Position numbers and translations under genes: made by a program
The notes under the pieces: model-generated
Databases searched by the model: none
Told to the model about the DNA's origin: nothing
Seen by the model: the letters and a program-made list of their open reading frames with translations, nothing else
Source: Mucilaginibacter terrae
GTDB lineage: Bacteria > Bacteroidota > Bacteroidia > Sphingobacteriales > Sphingobacteriaceae
Length of the DNA stretch: 64,000 bases
Direction: 5' to 3'
Assembly (NCBI RefSeq): GCF_031951985.1
Contig: NZ_JAVLVU010000001.1
Coordinates: 3,534,001-3,598,000, forward strand
Shown: in pieces, positions 16,227 to 25,600 of the stretch
Numbering within the stretch: the stretch's first letter is position 1
Layout: every line of letters starts with the position of its first letter

Positions 16227-18065
16227 ATGAAGACTTATTTCAGGTTACTTTCTTTTGCCAAACCCATCGAAAAGTTTGCAATTCCTTATATCATCTGTAC
16301 TCTTTTTTCGGTATTTTTCAGTACGTTAAACTTAACGCTTATTGCTCCGTTACTGCAAACCCTGTTTTCTGACAAAGACAAGTGTGCTACTCCTCAACCG
16401 CAGTTAACAAGCGCTCCCTCATTGTTTGATCTTGGCGGCACGTTTAATTATTATGTTAACCTCATGATAAGCCATTACGGAACATGGGGAGCCCTGCAAT
16501 TTATTTGCAGCATAATTATAGCATCGGTTATTCTGGCTAACATATTTAAATATTTTTCGCAGCGTACCATGGAAAACATGCGTAATCACACCTTGCTAAA
16601 CATACGCCGTACCGTATTTAATAATGTAATGAACCTGCACATGGGTTTTTTTAACAATGAGCGCAAAGGCAATATTATGGCCAAGGTTACGTCAGATGTG
16701 CAAACGGTACAGTTTTCGGTAACGGGTACATTACAGGTAATATTTAAAGAGCCATTGCAAATAATTTTTTACCTATTCGCTTTATTTGCCCTGTCATTTA
16801 AACTAACCATTTTTTCGTTGCTGGTGGTTCCGGTTGCCGGCTTTGTAATATCGCGTATTGTTAAAAAACTAAAAGCGCAAGCTGTATTATCACAACAGGT
16901 ATACAGTAACATGATCAGCTACCTTGACGAAGCTCTTACCGGTATTAAAATTGTTAAAGCATTTAATGCAACCGAACACATTAAAGATAAGTTTCATGCA
17001 GAAAACAAGCGATACACCAGCATAGTAAAAGCAATGGCGCGCAGGCAGCAATTGGCCTCTCCGGTTTCTGAAACGCTGAGTATAATTATGGTATCGGGTA
17101 TTGTATTGTACGGCGGTTATCTTGTTTTAAATCATCAATCTTCACTTACAGCAGCAGCATTTATAGGCTATGTAATACTGTTTTCACAATTGATGCGCCC
17201 GGTTAAATCTATTTCCGACTCGTTTACCACCATACATTCGGGTATTGCTGCCGGAGAACGTGTTTTAGAGCTGATAGACGAAAAATCTGCCATTAACGAT
17301 GCCAAGGATGCTGTTGTGTTGAAGGGTATGAATGAAGGACTGGAATTTAAGAACGTGACCTTTGCATATGGCGACAAAGAGGTACTTCATAATATAAGCC
17401 TTAAAATACCTGCGGGTAAAACCGTAGCATTGGTTGGCCCTTCAGGTGGGGGCAAATCAACCATGATGGATTTGATACCTCGTTTTACCGAAGTAAAAAG
17501 CGGCGAGATATTGGTTGACGGGATAAACATAAAAAATGTAACCATGCACTCCCTCCGCGATTTGATGGGCATTGTAAACCAGGAATCGATATTATTTAAT
17601 GATACAATTTATAATAACATAGCCTTTGGCAAACCCCAAACCACTCCCCAAAAGGTTGAAGCGGCAGCACGTATAGCCAACGCGCACGACTTTATCATAA
17701 ACACCGAAAACGGCTATCAAACCACCGTAGGCGACCGGGGTGTAAAACTATCGGGCGGGCAAAAACAGCGTATTTGTATTGCCCGTGCTGTTTTAAACAA
17801 CCCGCCGCTCATGTTATTGGATGAGGCAACCTCGGCGCTCGATACCGAATCGGAAAAACTGGTGCAGGATGCTTTGAACAACCTTATGAAAGACCGCACC
17901 TCGGTTATTATTGCCCACCGCTTAAGTACCATTCAAAACGCCGATATGATTATTGTAATAGAAAACGGGCAGGTGGCCGAACAAGGCACACATTATGAGC
18001 TACTACAGCAAAACGGGTTGTATAAAAAGCTTATTGATATGCAAACATTTCAAACCGAGGCATAA
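16227..18065 (+). CDS. ABC exporter, fused permease and ATPase (MsbA-like)
   Basis: The 612-aa protein has six membrane helices in the first 320 residues, then an ABC ATPase domain: Walker A GPSGGGKST near residue 404, the LSGGQKQR signature near 508, Walker B LMLLDEATSALD, and the switch IIAHRLSTI. The layout is that of lipid A or glycolipid flippases such as MsbA, which work as homodimers in the inner membrane. The genes on both sides encode glycosyltransferases and an FkbM methyltransferase, so export of a lipid-linked glycan is a reasonable inference. Drug export cannot be excluded. Confidence 0.9.
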   Translation: MKTYFRLLSFAKPIEKFAIPYIICTLFSVFFSTLNLTLIAPLLQTLFSDKDKCATPQPQLTSAPSLFDLGGTFNYYVNLMISHYGTWGALQFICSIIIASVILANIFKYFSQRTMENMRNHTLLNIRRTVFNNVMNLHMGFFNNERKGNIMAKVTSDVQTVQFSVTGTLQVIFKEPLQIIFYLFALFALSFKLTIFSLLVVPVAGFVISRIVKKLKAQAVLSQQVYSNMISYLDEALTGIKIVKAFNATEHIKDKFHAENKRYTSIVKAMARRQQLASPVSETLSIIMVSGIVLYGGYLVLNHQSSLTAAAFIGYVILFSQLMRPVKSISDSFTTIHSGIAAGERVLELIDEKSAINDAKDAVVLKGMNEGLEFKNVTFAYGDKEVLHNISLKIPAGKTVALVGPSGGGKSTMMDLIPRFTEVKSGEILVDGINIKNVTMHSLRDLMGIVNQESILFNDTIYNNIAFGKPQTTPQKVEAAARIANAHDFIINTENGYQTTVGDRGVKLSGGQKQRICIARAVLNNPPLMLLDEATSALDTESEKLVQDALNNLMKDRTSVIIAHRLSTIQNADMIIVIENGQVAEQGTHYELLQQNGLYKKLIDMQTFQTEA

Positions 18066-18096
18066 GCCAGTAATTATGTCATTGGTGTAGCGGTAA

Positions 18097-18954
18097 CTAT
18101 TTGAAAAAATCCACTTCGGCCGCAATTACTTTATCTGCCAAATCATCGTCTTCGCAATGAAATGCAATAACATCATAGTATGGAAAAGCTCCTTCTTTTT
18201 TACGCATGTAGTTATAAAGCAAGGTTATTTGATCGGTATCTATGGTAGTAAGATTTATGAGTAACTTACCGAAGTTGTCGTAAAATAAAAGCTTATTGTA
18301 TCCTGACTTGTTTAAAATCTTAAACATTGTAACGCCATTCTCACCCTGTTCTTCCAGGTAAGCTGCGTCGTATTCAAAAAACAGGATCGTTTTATTTTTT
18401 TCAATAAGTGTTATTGCTCCTCTTAAAATTTTAAAATCAAAGCCATCTGTATCAATCTTTAAAAGCTTTATGTTGTTTATATTGTTAGCAATGGCCAAAT
18501 CTGTTAAGCTCTTTACCTCAATTTCGCTACCAGCTTTTAAGTTTAATTTTGCGGTTCCATCGCTTACTTCAGTAGCTCCACTCTTTGTCTCATTGTTCTC
18601 ACCTAAAAATGCCTCATAAGCGGTAACATTATTAAATTGTTGCAGGTTAGTTTGTAGCAATTTGTAATATTCATGCTCACCTTCAAAACAAAAAATAGGT
18701 TGTTTTACATCCGCACTTCTAATTAAAGCAACACTATCGCCAATATTAGAACCAACATCAATTATGCTATAACTACTATATTTTTCTTCAATATATTTAG
18801 CCAACCTTGGTAGGTTTCTCGAGTAGTATTTGTGCGTTTCAAGATAGCTTTGTATTGGATGCTGGGCATTAGCCCAAAGTGTATATTGGCCAACTTTAAC
18901 CTGTTTCAAGTCTGTAGGTGCATTATTCTTTTTGAACAAGTTTTTAATCTTCAT
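18097..18954 (-). CDS. FkbM-family SAM-dependent methyltransferase
   Basis: The 285-aa product from the ATG at 18954 (MKIKNLFKKNNAPTD) has the SAM-binding loop IIDVGSNIGDS at about 64-74, an acidic residue in IFCFEGEHEY at the end of beta-2, and the FkbM signature KLLKIDTDGFDFKILRGA. FkbM enzymes O-methylate sugars of polyketides, LPS or surface glycans. The gene lies convergent to the exporter and divergent from a glycosyltransferase, which supports a glycan substrate. An in-frame upstream ATG at 19014 would add 20 residues and is less likely, since a -7-like box (TATCTTTA) lies at 18981-18988. Confidence 0.85.
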   Translation of the reverse strand: MKIKNLFKKNNAPTDLKQVKVGQYTLWANAQHPIQSYLETHKYYSRNLPRLAKYIEEKYSSYSIIDVGSNIGDSVALIRSADVKQPIFCFEGEHEYYKLLQTNLQQFNNVTAYEAFLGENNETKSGATEVSDGTAKLNLKAGSEIEVKSLTDLAIANNINNIKLLKIDTDGFDFKILRGAITLIEKNKTILFFEYDAAYLEEQGENGVTMFKILNKSGYNKLLFYDNFGKLLINLTTIDTDQITLLYNYMRKKEGAFPYYDVIAFHCEDDDLADKVIAAEVDFFK

Positions 18955-19069
18955 GATAGTTAATTGAAATTTGGCAGCTGTAAAGATAACAGTAAACATG
19001 TGTAAAGCAGGCAATTTTTAGTACATGTGTTGATTTCGTTTACTCATAATAAAAGGGCAACTTTGCCGA

Positions 19070-20017
19070 ATGAGCGCATCAAATTACAATACCCTTTCGC
19101 CGGTACTGTTTATAGTATTTAATCGTCCGGATACTACAAAAATTGTATTTGATGCAATTGCGGCTGTGCGTCCCAAGGCTTTATACATTGCCGCCGATGG
19201 TCCGCGCCAAAATAAAGATGGAGAGACCGAAAAATGTGAGCAGGTACGCAAAATTACACAGCAGGTAACATGGCCCTGCAAAGTTGAAACTCTTTACAGG
19301 ACGCAGAACCTTGGCTGCAAAGATGCTGTTTCATCTGCTATTACCTGGTTTTTTGAGCAGGAAGAAGAAGGCATAATTTTGGAGGATGATTGTGTGCCCT
19401 CGGCTGATTTTTTTAGGTTTTGTGATGATTTATTAGCTAAATACAGAGACGATACTCGTGTAAGTATTATAGGTGGGACCAATCTTCATAACAATCAATT
19501 ATTAGGTAACGGGAGCTATTATTTTTCAACTATGACTATCATCTGGGGTTGGGCAAGCTGGCGCCGTGTTTGGAATAAATACGACACCAATTTAAGCTGC
19601 TATGAATTGCCCGAGGCCGAAAGACAACTCGAAAAGGTATTGGATAACCAATATATTTTACAAAATTGGACAGAAATATTTAGCAAGTTAAAAGCAGGTG
19701 AAATAGATACGTGGGATTATCAATTTGCTATTATCAATTATTTTGAAAACATGGTGAGTATATTGCCAAACTATAATTTGATAAGTAATATAGGTCATGG
19801 GGCAGGTGCCACCCATACTTTAAACCCTGATAATGCTTATTCAAAAATCCCATATCAGCAATTGCCCTTGAAAATTATTCATCCGAAGTATATTTTACCC
19901 GAGTATGATGCAGATGCAAAAGTGTTAAATCAAATGTTTGATGTTGATAATCGGATGAAAAAAGACAACCACCCGCGCCGCAAGTTTAAACGCTGGCTTA
20001 AAACGCTGTTTAAATAA
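19070..20017 (+). CDS. Glycosyltransferase (HlpA/nucleotide-diphospho-sugar transferase-like)
   Basis: The 315-aa protein starts with a typical SPVLFIVFNRPDTTKIVFDAI strand-helix pair and has the acidic motif ILEDDC (Glu105-Asp106-Asp107). The IWGWASWRRVWNKYD motif is shared by proteins annotated as nucleotide-diphospho-sugar transferases or 'hemolytic protein HlpA-like'. The C-terminus is strongly basic (RRKFKRWLKTLFK), probably for membrane contact. A near-match to the -7 box (CAACTTTG) ends exactly 4 bases before the ATG. It is likely part of the same surface-glycan group as its neighbours. Confidence 0.8.
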   Translation: MSASNYNTLSPVLFIVFNRPDTTKIVFDAIAAVRPKALYIAADGPRQNKDGETEKCEQVRKITQQVTWPCKVETLYRTQNLGCKDAVSSAITWFFEQEEEGIILEDDCVPSADFFRFCDDLLAKYRDDTRVSIIGGTNLHNNQLLGNGSYYFSTMTIIWGWASWRRVWNKYDTNLSCYELPEAERQLEKVLDNQYILQNWTEIFSKLKAGEIDTWDYQFAIINYFENMVSILPNYNLISNIGHGAGATHTLNPDNAYSKIPYQQLPLKIIHPKYILPEYDADAKVLNQMFDVDNRMKKDNHPRRKFKRWLKTLFK

Positions 20018-20020
20018 AAA

Positions 20021-20048
20021 GGGCCGCCCGTAGCATACCGGGCGACCC
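20021..20048. terminator. Terminator hairpin between convergent genes
   Basis: GGGCCGCCCG pairs with CGGGCGACCC (one mismatch) across an 8-base loop, between the ends of the glycosyltransferase (+) and beta-barrel (-) genes. A-rich sequence flanks it on both sides. Confidence 0.65.
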
Positions 20049-20072
20049 AATTGATAAATAAAAAAGGAACTG

Positions 20073-20714
20073 CTAAAACTTAAAACCTAACCCTACCTGC
20101 CAAACCTGGTTACGGTAATCGGGCACGCCCGAGCTACCGTTAGGGTTATTCTCTTTAAAATCGATAGTGTAACGGCCGCGCAGCTCAACATTGCGGTTTA
20201 AATCAAACGCTATACCGGCCACACCGCCTAAAAAGGTCTTATCGCCATTATAACTGTAACGGCTTTGGTAGGTCACATTAAAGCCATCATAGTATGTGTT
20301 GCGCGTGTTCATCAAAAATGAAATTTGCGGACCGATAACCACGTTAAATCCCGGCGTTAGTCGCAGCTTGGCCAGCAAAGGCACATCAATAAAATTTGCG
20401 CGTTGTGCAAAATCGCCATAAACGGTATTGGCACGGTAGCCTTTTTGCGAATACAAAACCTCGGGCTGGAACGATAGCGGATAGATGATAGGAATATCAA
20501 TAAACAAACCCACATTGGCGCCCAGCTTGGTATCCGTACTAAAATCGGAGTTACGCGAACTTACCGTGTTGGCAATGTTTAATCCGCCGGTTAAGCCTAC
20601 TCGGGGCTGGTAAAAATCATCAGATGCCCTTTGTTTGCGGTAACCCCTCCGCTGGGCATCGGCAGTGCCGGCTATAAGCAGCACCATGGCTGCTGCAAAT
20701 AATATTTTTTTCAT
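20073..20714 (-). CDS. Outer-membrane beta-barrel protein (PorT-like family)
   Basis: The 213-aa product has a signal peptide (MKKILFAAAMVLLIAGTADAQ), a short basic linker and then alternating amphipathic strands typical of the OMP_b-brl_2 family: VGLTGGLNIANTV, LGANVGLFIDIPI, LSFQPEVLYSQKGY, IDVPLLAKLRL and VVIGPQISFL. It ends in QVWQVGLGFKF, with a C-terminal Phe as in outer-membrane proteins. About eight strands are expected. Its function is unknown. The start and signal peptide are clear. Confidence 0.85.
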   Translation of the reverse strand: MKKILFAAAMVLLIAGTADAQRRGYRKQRASDDFYQPRVGLTGGLNIANTVSSRNSDFSTDTKLGANVGLFIDIPIIYPLSFQPEVLYSQKGYRANTVYGDFAQRANFIDVPLLAKLRLTPGFNVVIGPQISFLMNTRNTYYDGFNVTYQSRYSYNGDKTFLGGVAGIAFDLNRNVELRGRYTIDFKENNPNGSSGVPDYRNQVWQVGLGFKF

Positions 20715-20852
20715 TGTTTATGTCGTTTTAATTCACACTGAATGCTTTATAGATGCAATAAATACGCACAGGTTTATTGTCACTCTAAAATATTTTTGTG
20801 CAGCAGGCGTAAACATTAAGCAAATTTTACGCTTATCATGTTCAGGTTTATT

Positions 20853-20860
20853 TACTTTTG
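20853..20860 (+). promoter_or_regulatory. -7 promoter box of the GH3 gene
   Basis: TACTTTTG matches TAnnTTTG, 14 bases before the ATG at 20875. Confidence 0.5.
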
Positions 20861-20874
20861 ACCTTACAAAGGCC

Positions 20875-22605
20875 ATGACACTTTCAAAAATCCGCATAGT
20901 TTTTACCACATTAGGTTTACTGGCAACAGGCAGCGCTTTTGCCCAGCAGCCCGATTATATAACTTCATTAAACGCATCCAACCACTGGGTCGATTCGGTT
21001 TTTAAAAAGCTGAACCGCAAGCACAAGGTATCGCAACTGTTCTTCATAAGAGCGCATACCAACAAGGGCAAAGCCTATGAAGATTCGGTAGCCAAGGTGA
21101 TCAAAAAGGAACAACCGGGCGGATTGGTGTTTTTTCAGGGAGGCCCGGTAAGGCAGGCAGCGCTAACTAACAATTATCAAAAACTATCGCCTATACCATT
21201 GCTGATTGCCATGGATGGCGAGTGGGGTTTGGGCATGCGTTTGGATTCGACCATCTCCTACCCGTACCAAATGACCCTTGGGGCTATACAGGATGAAAAC
21301 CTTATTAAGCAAATGGGCCGCGAGGTAGCTTATGATTTTAAGCGCCTGGGTATGCATATTAATTTTGCCCCGGTGGTTGATGTAAACAATAACCCCAACA
21401 ACCCGGTAATTAACTACCGCTCATTTGGAGATGATAAGTATAAAGTTGCCCTGCGCTCGATTGCCTACATGCAGGGCATGCAGGAGGCTGGTTTGATCAC
21501 TTCGGCCAAACACTTCCCCGGCCATGGCGATACCAATGTTGATTCGCACTATGATTTGCCTTTGCTAAACTTTTCTAAACAACGCTTAGATACCCTTGAG
21601 GAATACCCTTTTAAACAAGCAATACAAGCAGGCATAAGCGGCATTATGGTGGCTCACATGAGCATTCCGGCATTGGATGCTACCAAAAATCTGCCATCAT
21701 CGTTATCAAAACCTATTGTTACAGGCTTGCTTCGCGATAGCCTCGGCTTCAAAGGACTCATATTTTCGGATGCCATGGAGATGAAGGGCGTAGTAAAATA
21801 TTTCCCTGATGGAGAGGCCGATTTGCGTGCATTTATGGCCGGTAATGATGTTATCGAGCTGTCACAAAACTCTTGCCGGGCTATCCGCAAAATAAAAGTA
21901 GCAGTTCGCCACGGCGATATACCTGAAGCCGAATTGGATGCCAAGGTAAAGCGGGTACTAACGGCTAAATACTTTGCTGGGTTGGCCGCCTATCAACCAG
22001 CCCGTGCAGACAGCATTTCCCAAAACCTTAACCGCAGCGAAGCTAAAGAGTTGGTACAAAAACTGAGCGATGCCGCCATAACCTTACTGCAGGATAATGT
22101 ATTACAGCAATACAACCCGCTGCTAAAAACTGCTTTGATAAGTATAGGTGTAAATGCTGCAACTCCTTACCAGCAGGAATTAGCAAAAACGTATACTAAC
22201 AGCACTCTTTTTACACTCGAAAAAACGGCCTCGGCTGCACAGGTGAACAAGTTATTGAGCGATGTACGCGGCTACAGCCAGATCATTGTGGGGGTGCATG
22301 ATACGCGTCTTCGTCCGCAAAGCAAGCTTGATTTTAATGCTGATGTTAAGAACGCTATTGTGCAGTTAGCCGCTTACCCTCATAGTGTGGTTAGCCTTTT
22401 TGCCAATCCGTACACATTAGCAGGCATGCCGGGTATTGAAAAGGCCGGAGCTTTGTTAATGGGCTATCAAAAAGATGATTGGATGCAACGCGCAGCAACC
22501 AAAGTTATAACCGGACAGTTAAGTCCGAGCGGTAAGTTGCCCGTAACCGTTAATGCTTTTTTTGTAAACGGAAGCGGCATAAGTACCAGCAAATCAGCTA
22601 TGTAA
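20875..22605 (+). CDS. Glycoside hydrolase family 3, beta-N-acetylhexosaminidase-like
   Basis: From the ATG at 20875 the protein has 576 aa with a signal peptide (IVFTTLGLLATGSAFAQ). The GH3 catalytic domain shows PGGLVFFQGGP, LIAMDGEWGLGMRL, INFAPVVDVNNNP and the NagZ-type KHFPGHGDTNVDSHYDLP motif (Lys212 onward), which carries the His-Asp acid/base pair, then the nucleophile region FSDAMEMKGV. Residues about 400-570 form a GH3 C-terminal sandwich-type domain. Many Bacteroidota homologues are about 1000 aa with a beta-lactamase-like domain at the C-terminus; it is absent here. The likely role is removal of GlcNAc in peptidoglycan recycling, in the periplasm. Confidence 0.88.
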   Translation: MTLSKIRIVFTTLGLLATGSAFAQQPDYITSLNASNHWVDSVFKKLNRKHKVSQLFFIRAHTNKGKAYEDSVAKVIKKEQPGGLVFFQGGPVRQAALTNNYQKLSPIPLLIAMDGEWGLGMRLDSTISYPYQMTLGAIQDENLIKQMGREVAYDFKRLGMHINFAPVVDVNNNPNNPVINYRSFGDDKYKVALRSIAYMQGMQEAGLITSAKHFPGHGDTNVDSHYDLPLLNFSKQRLDTLEEYPFKQAIQAGISGIMVAHMSIPALDATKNLPSSLSKPIVTGLLRDSLGFKGLIFSDAMEMKGVVKYFPDGEADLRAFMAGNDVIELSQNSCRAIRKIKVAVRHGDIPEAELDAKVKRVLTAKYFAGLAAYQPARADSISQNLNRSEAKELVQKLSDAAITLLQDNVLQQYNPLLKTALISIGVNAATPYQQELAKTYTNSTLFTLEKTASAAQVNKLLSDVRGYSQIIVGVHDTRLRPQSKLDFNADVKNAIVQLAAYPHSVVSLFANPYTLAGMPGIEKAGALLMGYQKDDWMQRAATKVITGQLSPSGKLPVTVNAFFVNGSGISTSKSAM

Positions 22606-22659
22606 TTGCCAAATTTTCAAAAAACGTAACCTTGGTGTTCGAATATTAAATACAAACTA

Positions 22660-22667
22660 TATATTTG
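22660..22667 (+). promoter_or_regulatory. -7 promoter box of the thiamine operon
   Basis: TATATTTG matches TAnnTTTG. A TTC at 22638-22640 lies 19 bases upstream at the -33 position, one base off TTG. The expected RNA start falls just before the riboswitch. Confidence 0.6.
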
Positions 22668-22681
22668 CCTCATAATTTCTT

Positions 22682-22848
22682 AAGGGGTGCCTTGCTTTGA
22701 GCAATCAAAACACAAAGACAGGCTGAGATCATACCCAAGGAGTTGTTGTTAGTTACAAGTTGTTAGTTATTGGTTTCGCCTGTAACTCACAGTCCCAACA
22801 CACAACAATCTCCTGCACCTGATCCGGGTAATGCCGGCGTAGGGACGA
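22682..22848 (+). promoter_or_regulatory. TPP riboswitch with an expanded low-complexity hairpin
   Basis: The THI-box elements are clear: GGGGTGCC at the start, GGCTGAGATCATACCC (22721-22736), and CACCTGATCCGGGTAATG (22816-22833) followed by CCGGCGTAGGGA. Between ACCC and ACCTGA, where the E. coli thiM aptamer has about five bases, there are about 80 bases. They are closed by AAGGAG/CTCCT, then TTGTTG with CAACAA and AGTTACA (22751-22757) with TGTAACT (22781-22787). The inserted words resemble GTTGT-type intergenic repeats elsewhere in the window. It controls the TonB receptor, pnuT and flavoenzyme genes downstream. Confidence 0.93.
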
Positions 22849-22929
22849 GGTAAACATGTTAAGTGTACTGCACGCAATTTACACCCTTAGCGGGCAGATG
22901 GTTTAACGTATTTTTATTCAAAACACACA

Positions 22930-25429
22930 TTGAAAAATTTCTTTTGGGCACTTGTGGCCTTGCTGTTGCCAACCATGGCATCCGCCCAGTTTTCCGTATC
23001 GGGGAAAATTACTAATGAACTTACCGGGCAACCTTTAGCCGGGGCAACCATTATTTTGCAAAGCCTGCAAACCAAACCCAGCACTGTTAGCGGTGCCAAC
23101 GGCACTTATGAGTTTACTGGTGTAAATGCCGGTAGTTATGTGCTTAAAGTAAGTTACGTAGGCTATATGGTAACAAACAAAGCTTTTAACCTGAGCAGTA
23201 ACACCACTCTTGATGTATCACTTGTACCGGCCGATTTTATTGCCGACGAGGTTACCGTAAGTGCTACCCGTGCATCGGCCAAATCGCCAACGGCATTTAC
23301 TAACCTGAAAAAGGCCGATATTCAGAAAAACAACTTAGGGCAGGATTTGCCTTACCTGTTAAACCAAACCCCATCGGTAGTAACCACTTCTGATGCAGGT
23401 GCAGGTGTGGGTTATACCGGCTTGCGCATTCGCGGATCGGACGGTACGCGTATTAATGTTACCGTAAATGGCATTCCACTAAATGATGCCGAAAGCCAGG
23501 GCAGTTTCGTTTATCAACCTGCCTGATTTTGCTTCATCGGTAAATAACATTCAAATTCAGCGTGGCGTGGGTACTTCAACCAATGGTGCCAGTGCATTTG
23601 GTGCCAGTTTAAATATTCAAACTACCACCCGTCAGGATAGCGCTTACGCCGAAATCAACACTTCGGCCGGCTCATACGGAACGGTTAAAAATACCGTAAT
23701 GGCCGGTACGGGCTTACTCAACAACCATTTTAGTTTAGATGCCCGCCTGTCGCGCATTGCATCTGATGGTTACATTGACAGGGCTACATCAAACCTATTA
23801 TCATACTACCTGAGTGGCGCTTACTATGGCAAATCTACCACTTTACGCGCCAATGTATTTGCCGGGAAAGAACGCACCTATCAGGCTTGGAACGGTATAC
23901 CTGATTATATTATTGGCGACCCTGCTTATGCTGCTACTGTTGGGGTAAAAGATGTGCGCCGCTATAACGAATTAGGATTAATATCGGGTGATGATAATTA
24001 CAGCAAAGCCGTGTTCTATAAAGACCAGGTTGATAATTATCAGCAAAACCACTATCAATTACTGGTAGATCAGGTAATTAGTCCTAAACTAACTTTTAAT
24101 GGTGCACTGCATTACACCAAAGGCGGCGGCTATTATGAAGAGTATAAAAAAGATCAAAAGGTAACCGATTATGGCCTTACACCTGCCATTGTAAACGGAG
24201 GGCCGGTTAATACAACCAATTTAGTACGCCGTTTATGGTTAGATAATGATTTTTACGGCATAACCTACTCGCTCAATTATCGCCCCGAAGCAGGCACCAA
24301 CCTTATTTTGGGCGGCGCTTACAATGAATACAAGGGTGCGCACTTTGGTAACATAATCTACACTTCGCAATCGGCAGGTATTACGCCCGATTATGAGTAC
24401 TACCGCGATGATGCCAAGAAAACCGATTTCAATATTTTTACCCGTGGCGAGTGGAACTTAGGCAAGTTTTTGCTGTATGCCGATATGCAATACCGTCACA
24501 TTAATTATTCGTTCCTGGGTTTCGACCGTAATCTGAACAACGTACAGCAGGATGCCGTAATGAATTTTTATAATCCTAAAGCCGGTGTTACCTACAACAT
24601 CAGCAATAGCAGCAATGTGTACGCATCTTTCTCGGTAGGTAACCACGAACCTAACCGTAACGATTATACCAACTCAACCCCGCAAAGCCGTCCAAAATCT
24701 GAAAACCTGAAAGATTTTGAAGCAGGTTACCGTGTAGCAGGTAAAAACTACAGCGTAGGCATCAACGGCTTTTATATGCTATATAAAAACCAACTGGTGC
24801 TAACCGGTGCCTTGAATGATGTGGGTGCTAACATACGCACCAACGTTGATAATAGCTACCGCGCAGGTGTTGAGTTAGATGGCCGTTTAAACCTCACATC
24901 GCAGTTAACCTGGGCTGCCAACGTAACCCTGAGCACTAATAAAGTTAAAAACTACATACAGGTTTTAAAGGATGATGATACTAAAAAGTTTATTGAGCAG
25001 CAATACGGCAAAACTGATTTGCCATTCTCGCCTTCGTTCATAGGTGGCAGCGAAATAAGCTTCCGTCCGTTTAAAAGTGCCGAAATTGCCTTGCTGAGCA
25101 AAGTAGTAAGCCGCCAGTATTTTGATAACACATCAAACCAAAACCCAACCGGTTACACTATCGATCCTGCGCTGGCTAACAACAGCTTTGCAGCTAACCG
25201 CTACCTTAATGGTTATTTTGTGAATGATGTGCGCCTGGGCTACAATTTTGCCGTTAAAGGTTTAAAAAGCATTGGTATAACACTGCTGGTAAATAATATC
25301 TTCAGCACTAAATACGAATCGAACGGGGCTACTTATGCAGGCATAAGCGGTGGGTATGTGTATAACTACAATTATTTCTTCCCGCAGGCCACGCGTAACT
25401 TTTTGGCCTCGGTTAGTTTGAAGTTTTAA
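22930..25429 (+). pseudogene. TonB-dependent receptor, probably for thiamine; single-base frameshift
   Basis: The gene starts at a TTG (KNFFWALVALLLPTMASAQ signal), continues with a carboxypeptidase-regulatory-like domain (ISGKITNE-like start, residues about 22-105), then a plug domain (LPYLLNQTPSVVTTSDAGAG, GLRIRGSDGTRINVTVNG) and a 22-strand-type barrel ending in FLASVSLKF. One extra base at 23509 (TTTCGTTTATC instead of TTTCTTTATC) shifts the frame after QGS; removing it restores GSFFINLPDF and gives 832 aa. Everything else is intact, so this is a recent lesion or a sequence error. The TPP riboswitch upstream points to thiamine or a thiamine precursor as ligand. Confidence 0.88.
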
Positions 25430-25463
25430 CCTCACCCCGGCCCTCTCCAAAGGAGAGGGAGTC
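25430..25463. repeat. Short palindrome with CCCTCTCC/GGAGAGGG arms
   Basis: CCCTCTCC AAA GGAGAGGG follows a CCTCACCCCGGC tract just after the receptor stop. This type of sequence recurs in Bacteroidota intergenic regions. It may weaken read-through into pnuT. Confidence 0.5.
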
Positions 25464-25496
25464 AAAGGGAAAAGGAGCTACAAAATAAATAAATGT

Positions 25497-25583
25497 GTCT
25501 TTGCGAGGAGCGATAGCGAAGTGGCAATCTCATCAAGGCGTCAACTTGCATGAACAGATTGCCACGCTACGCTCGCAATGACA
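25497..25583. repeat. Palindromic repeat, family B (CATTGCGAGG type)
   Basis: Arms TTGCGAGGAGCGATAGCG and CGCTACGCTCGCAATGACA, with inner arms GTGGCAATCTC and AGATTGCCAC, form an imperfect hairpin between the receptor and pnuT genes. Related elements are at 42034-42147 and 55574-55679. Confidence 0.7.
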
Positions 25584-25600
25584 ATTAAGAAAAAGGGTTT

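Noticed and set aside
22606..22929. Small coding gene between the GH3 and TonB receptor genes
   Set aside because: The stretch is fully explained by promoter and TPP riboswitch; the open frames are short and unconserved in appearance.
23500..23516. Programmed ribosomal frameshift in the TonB receptor
   Set aside because: No slippery heptamer, no stimulatory structure noticed, and a TonB receptor gene has no reason for it; an indel is simpler.
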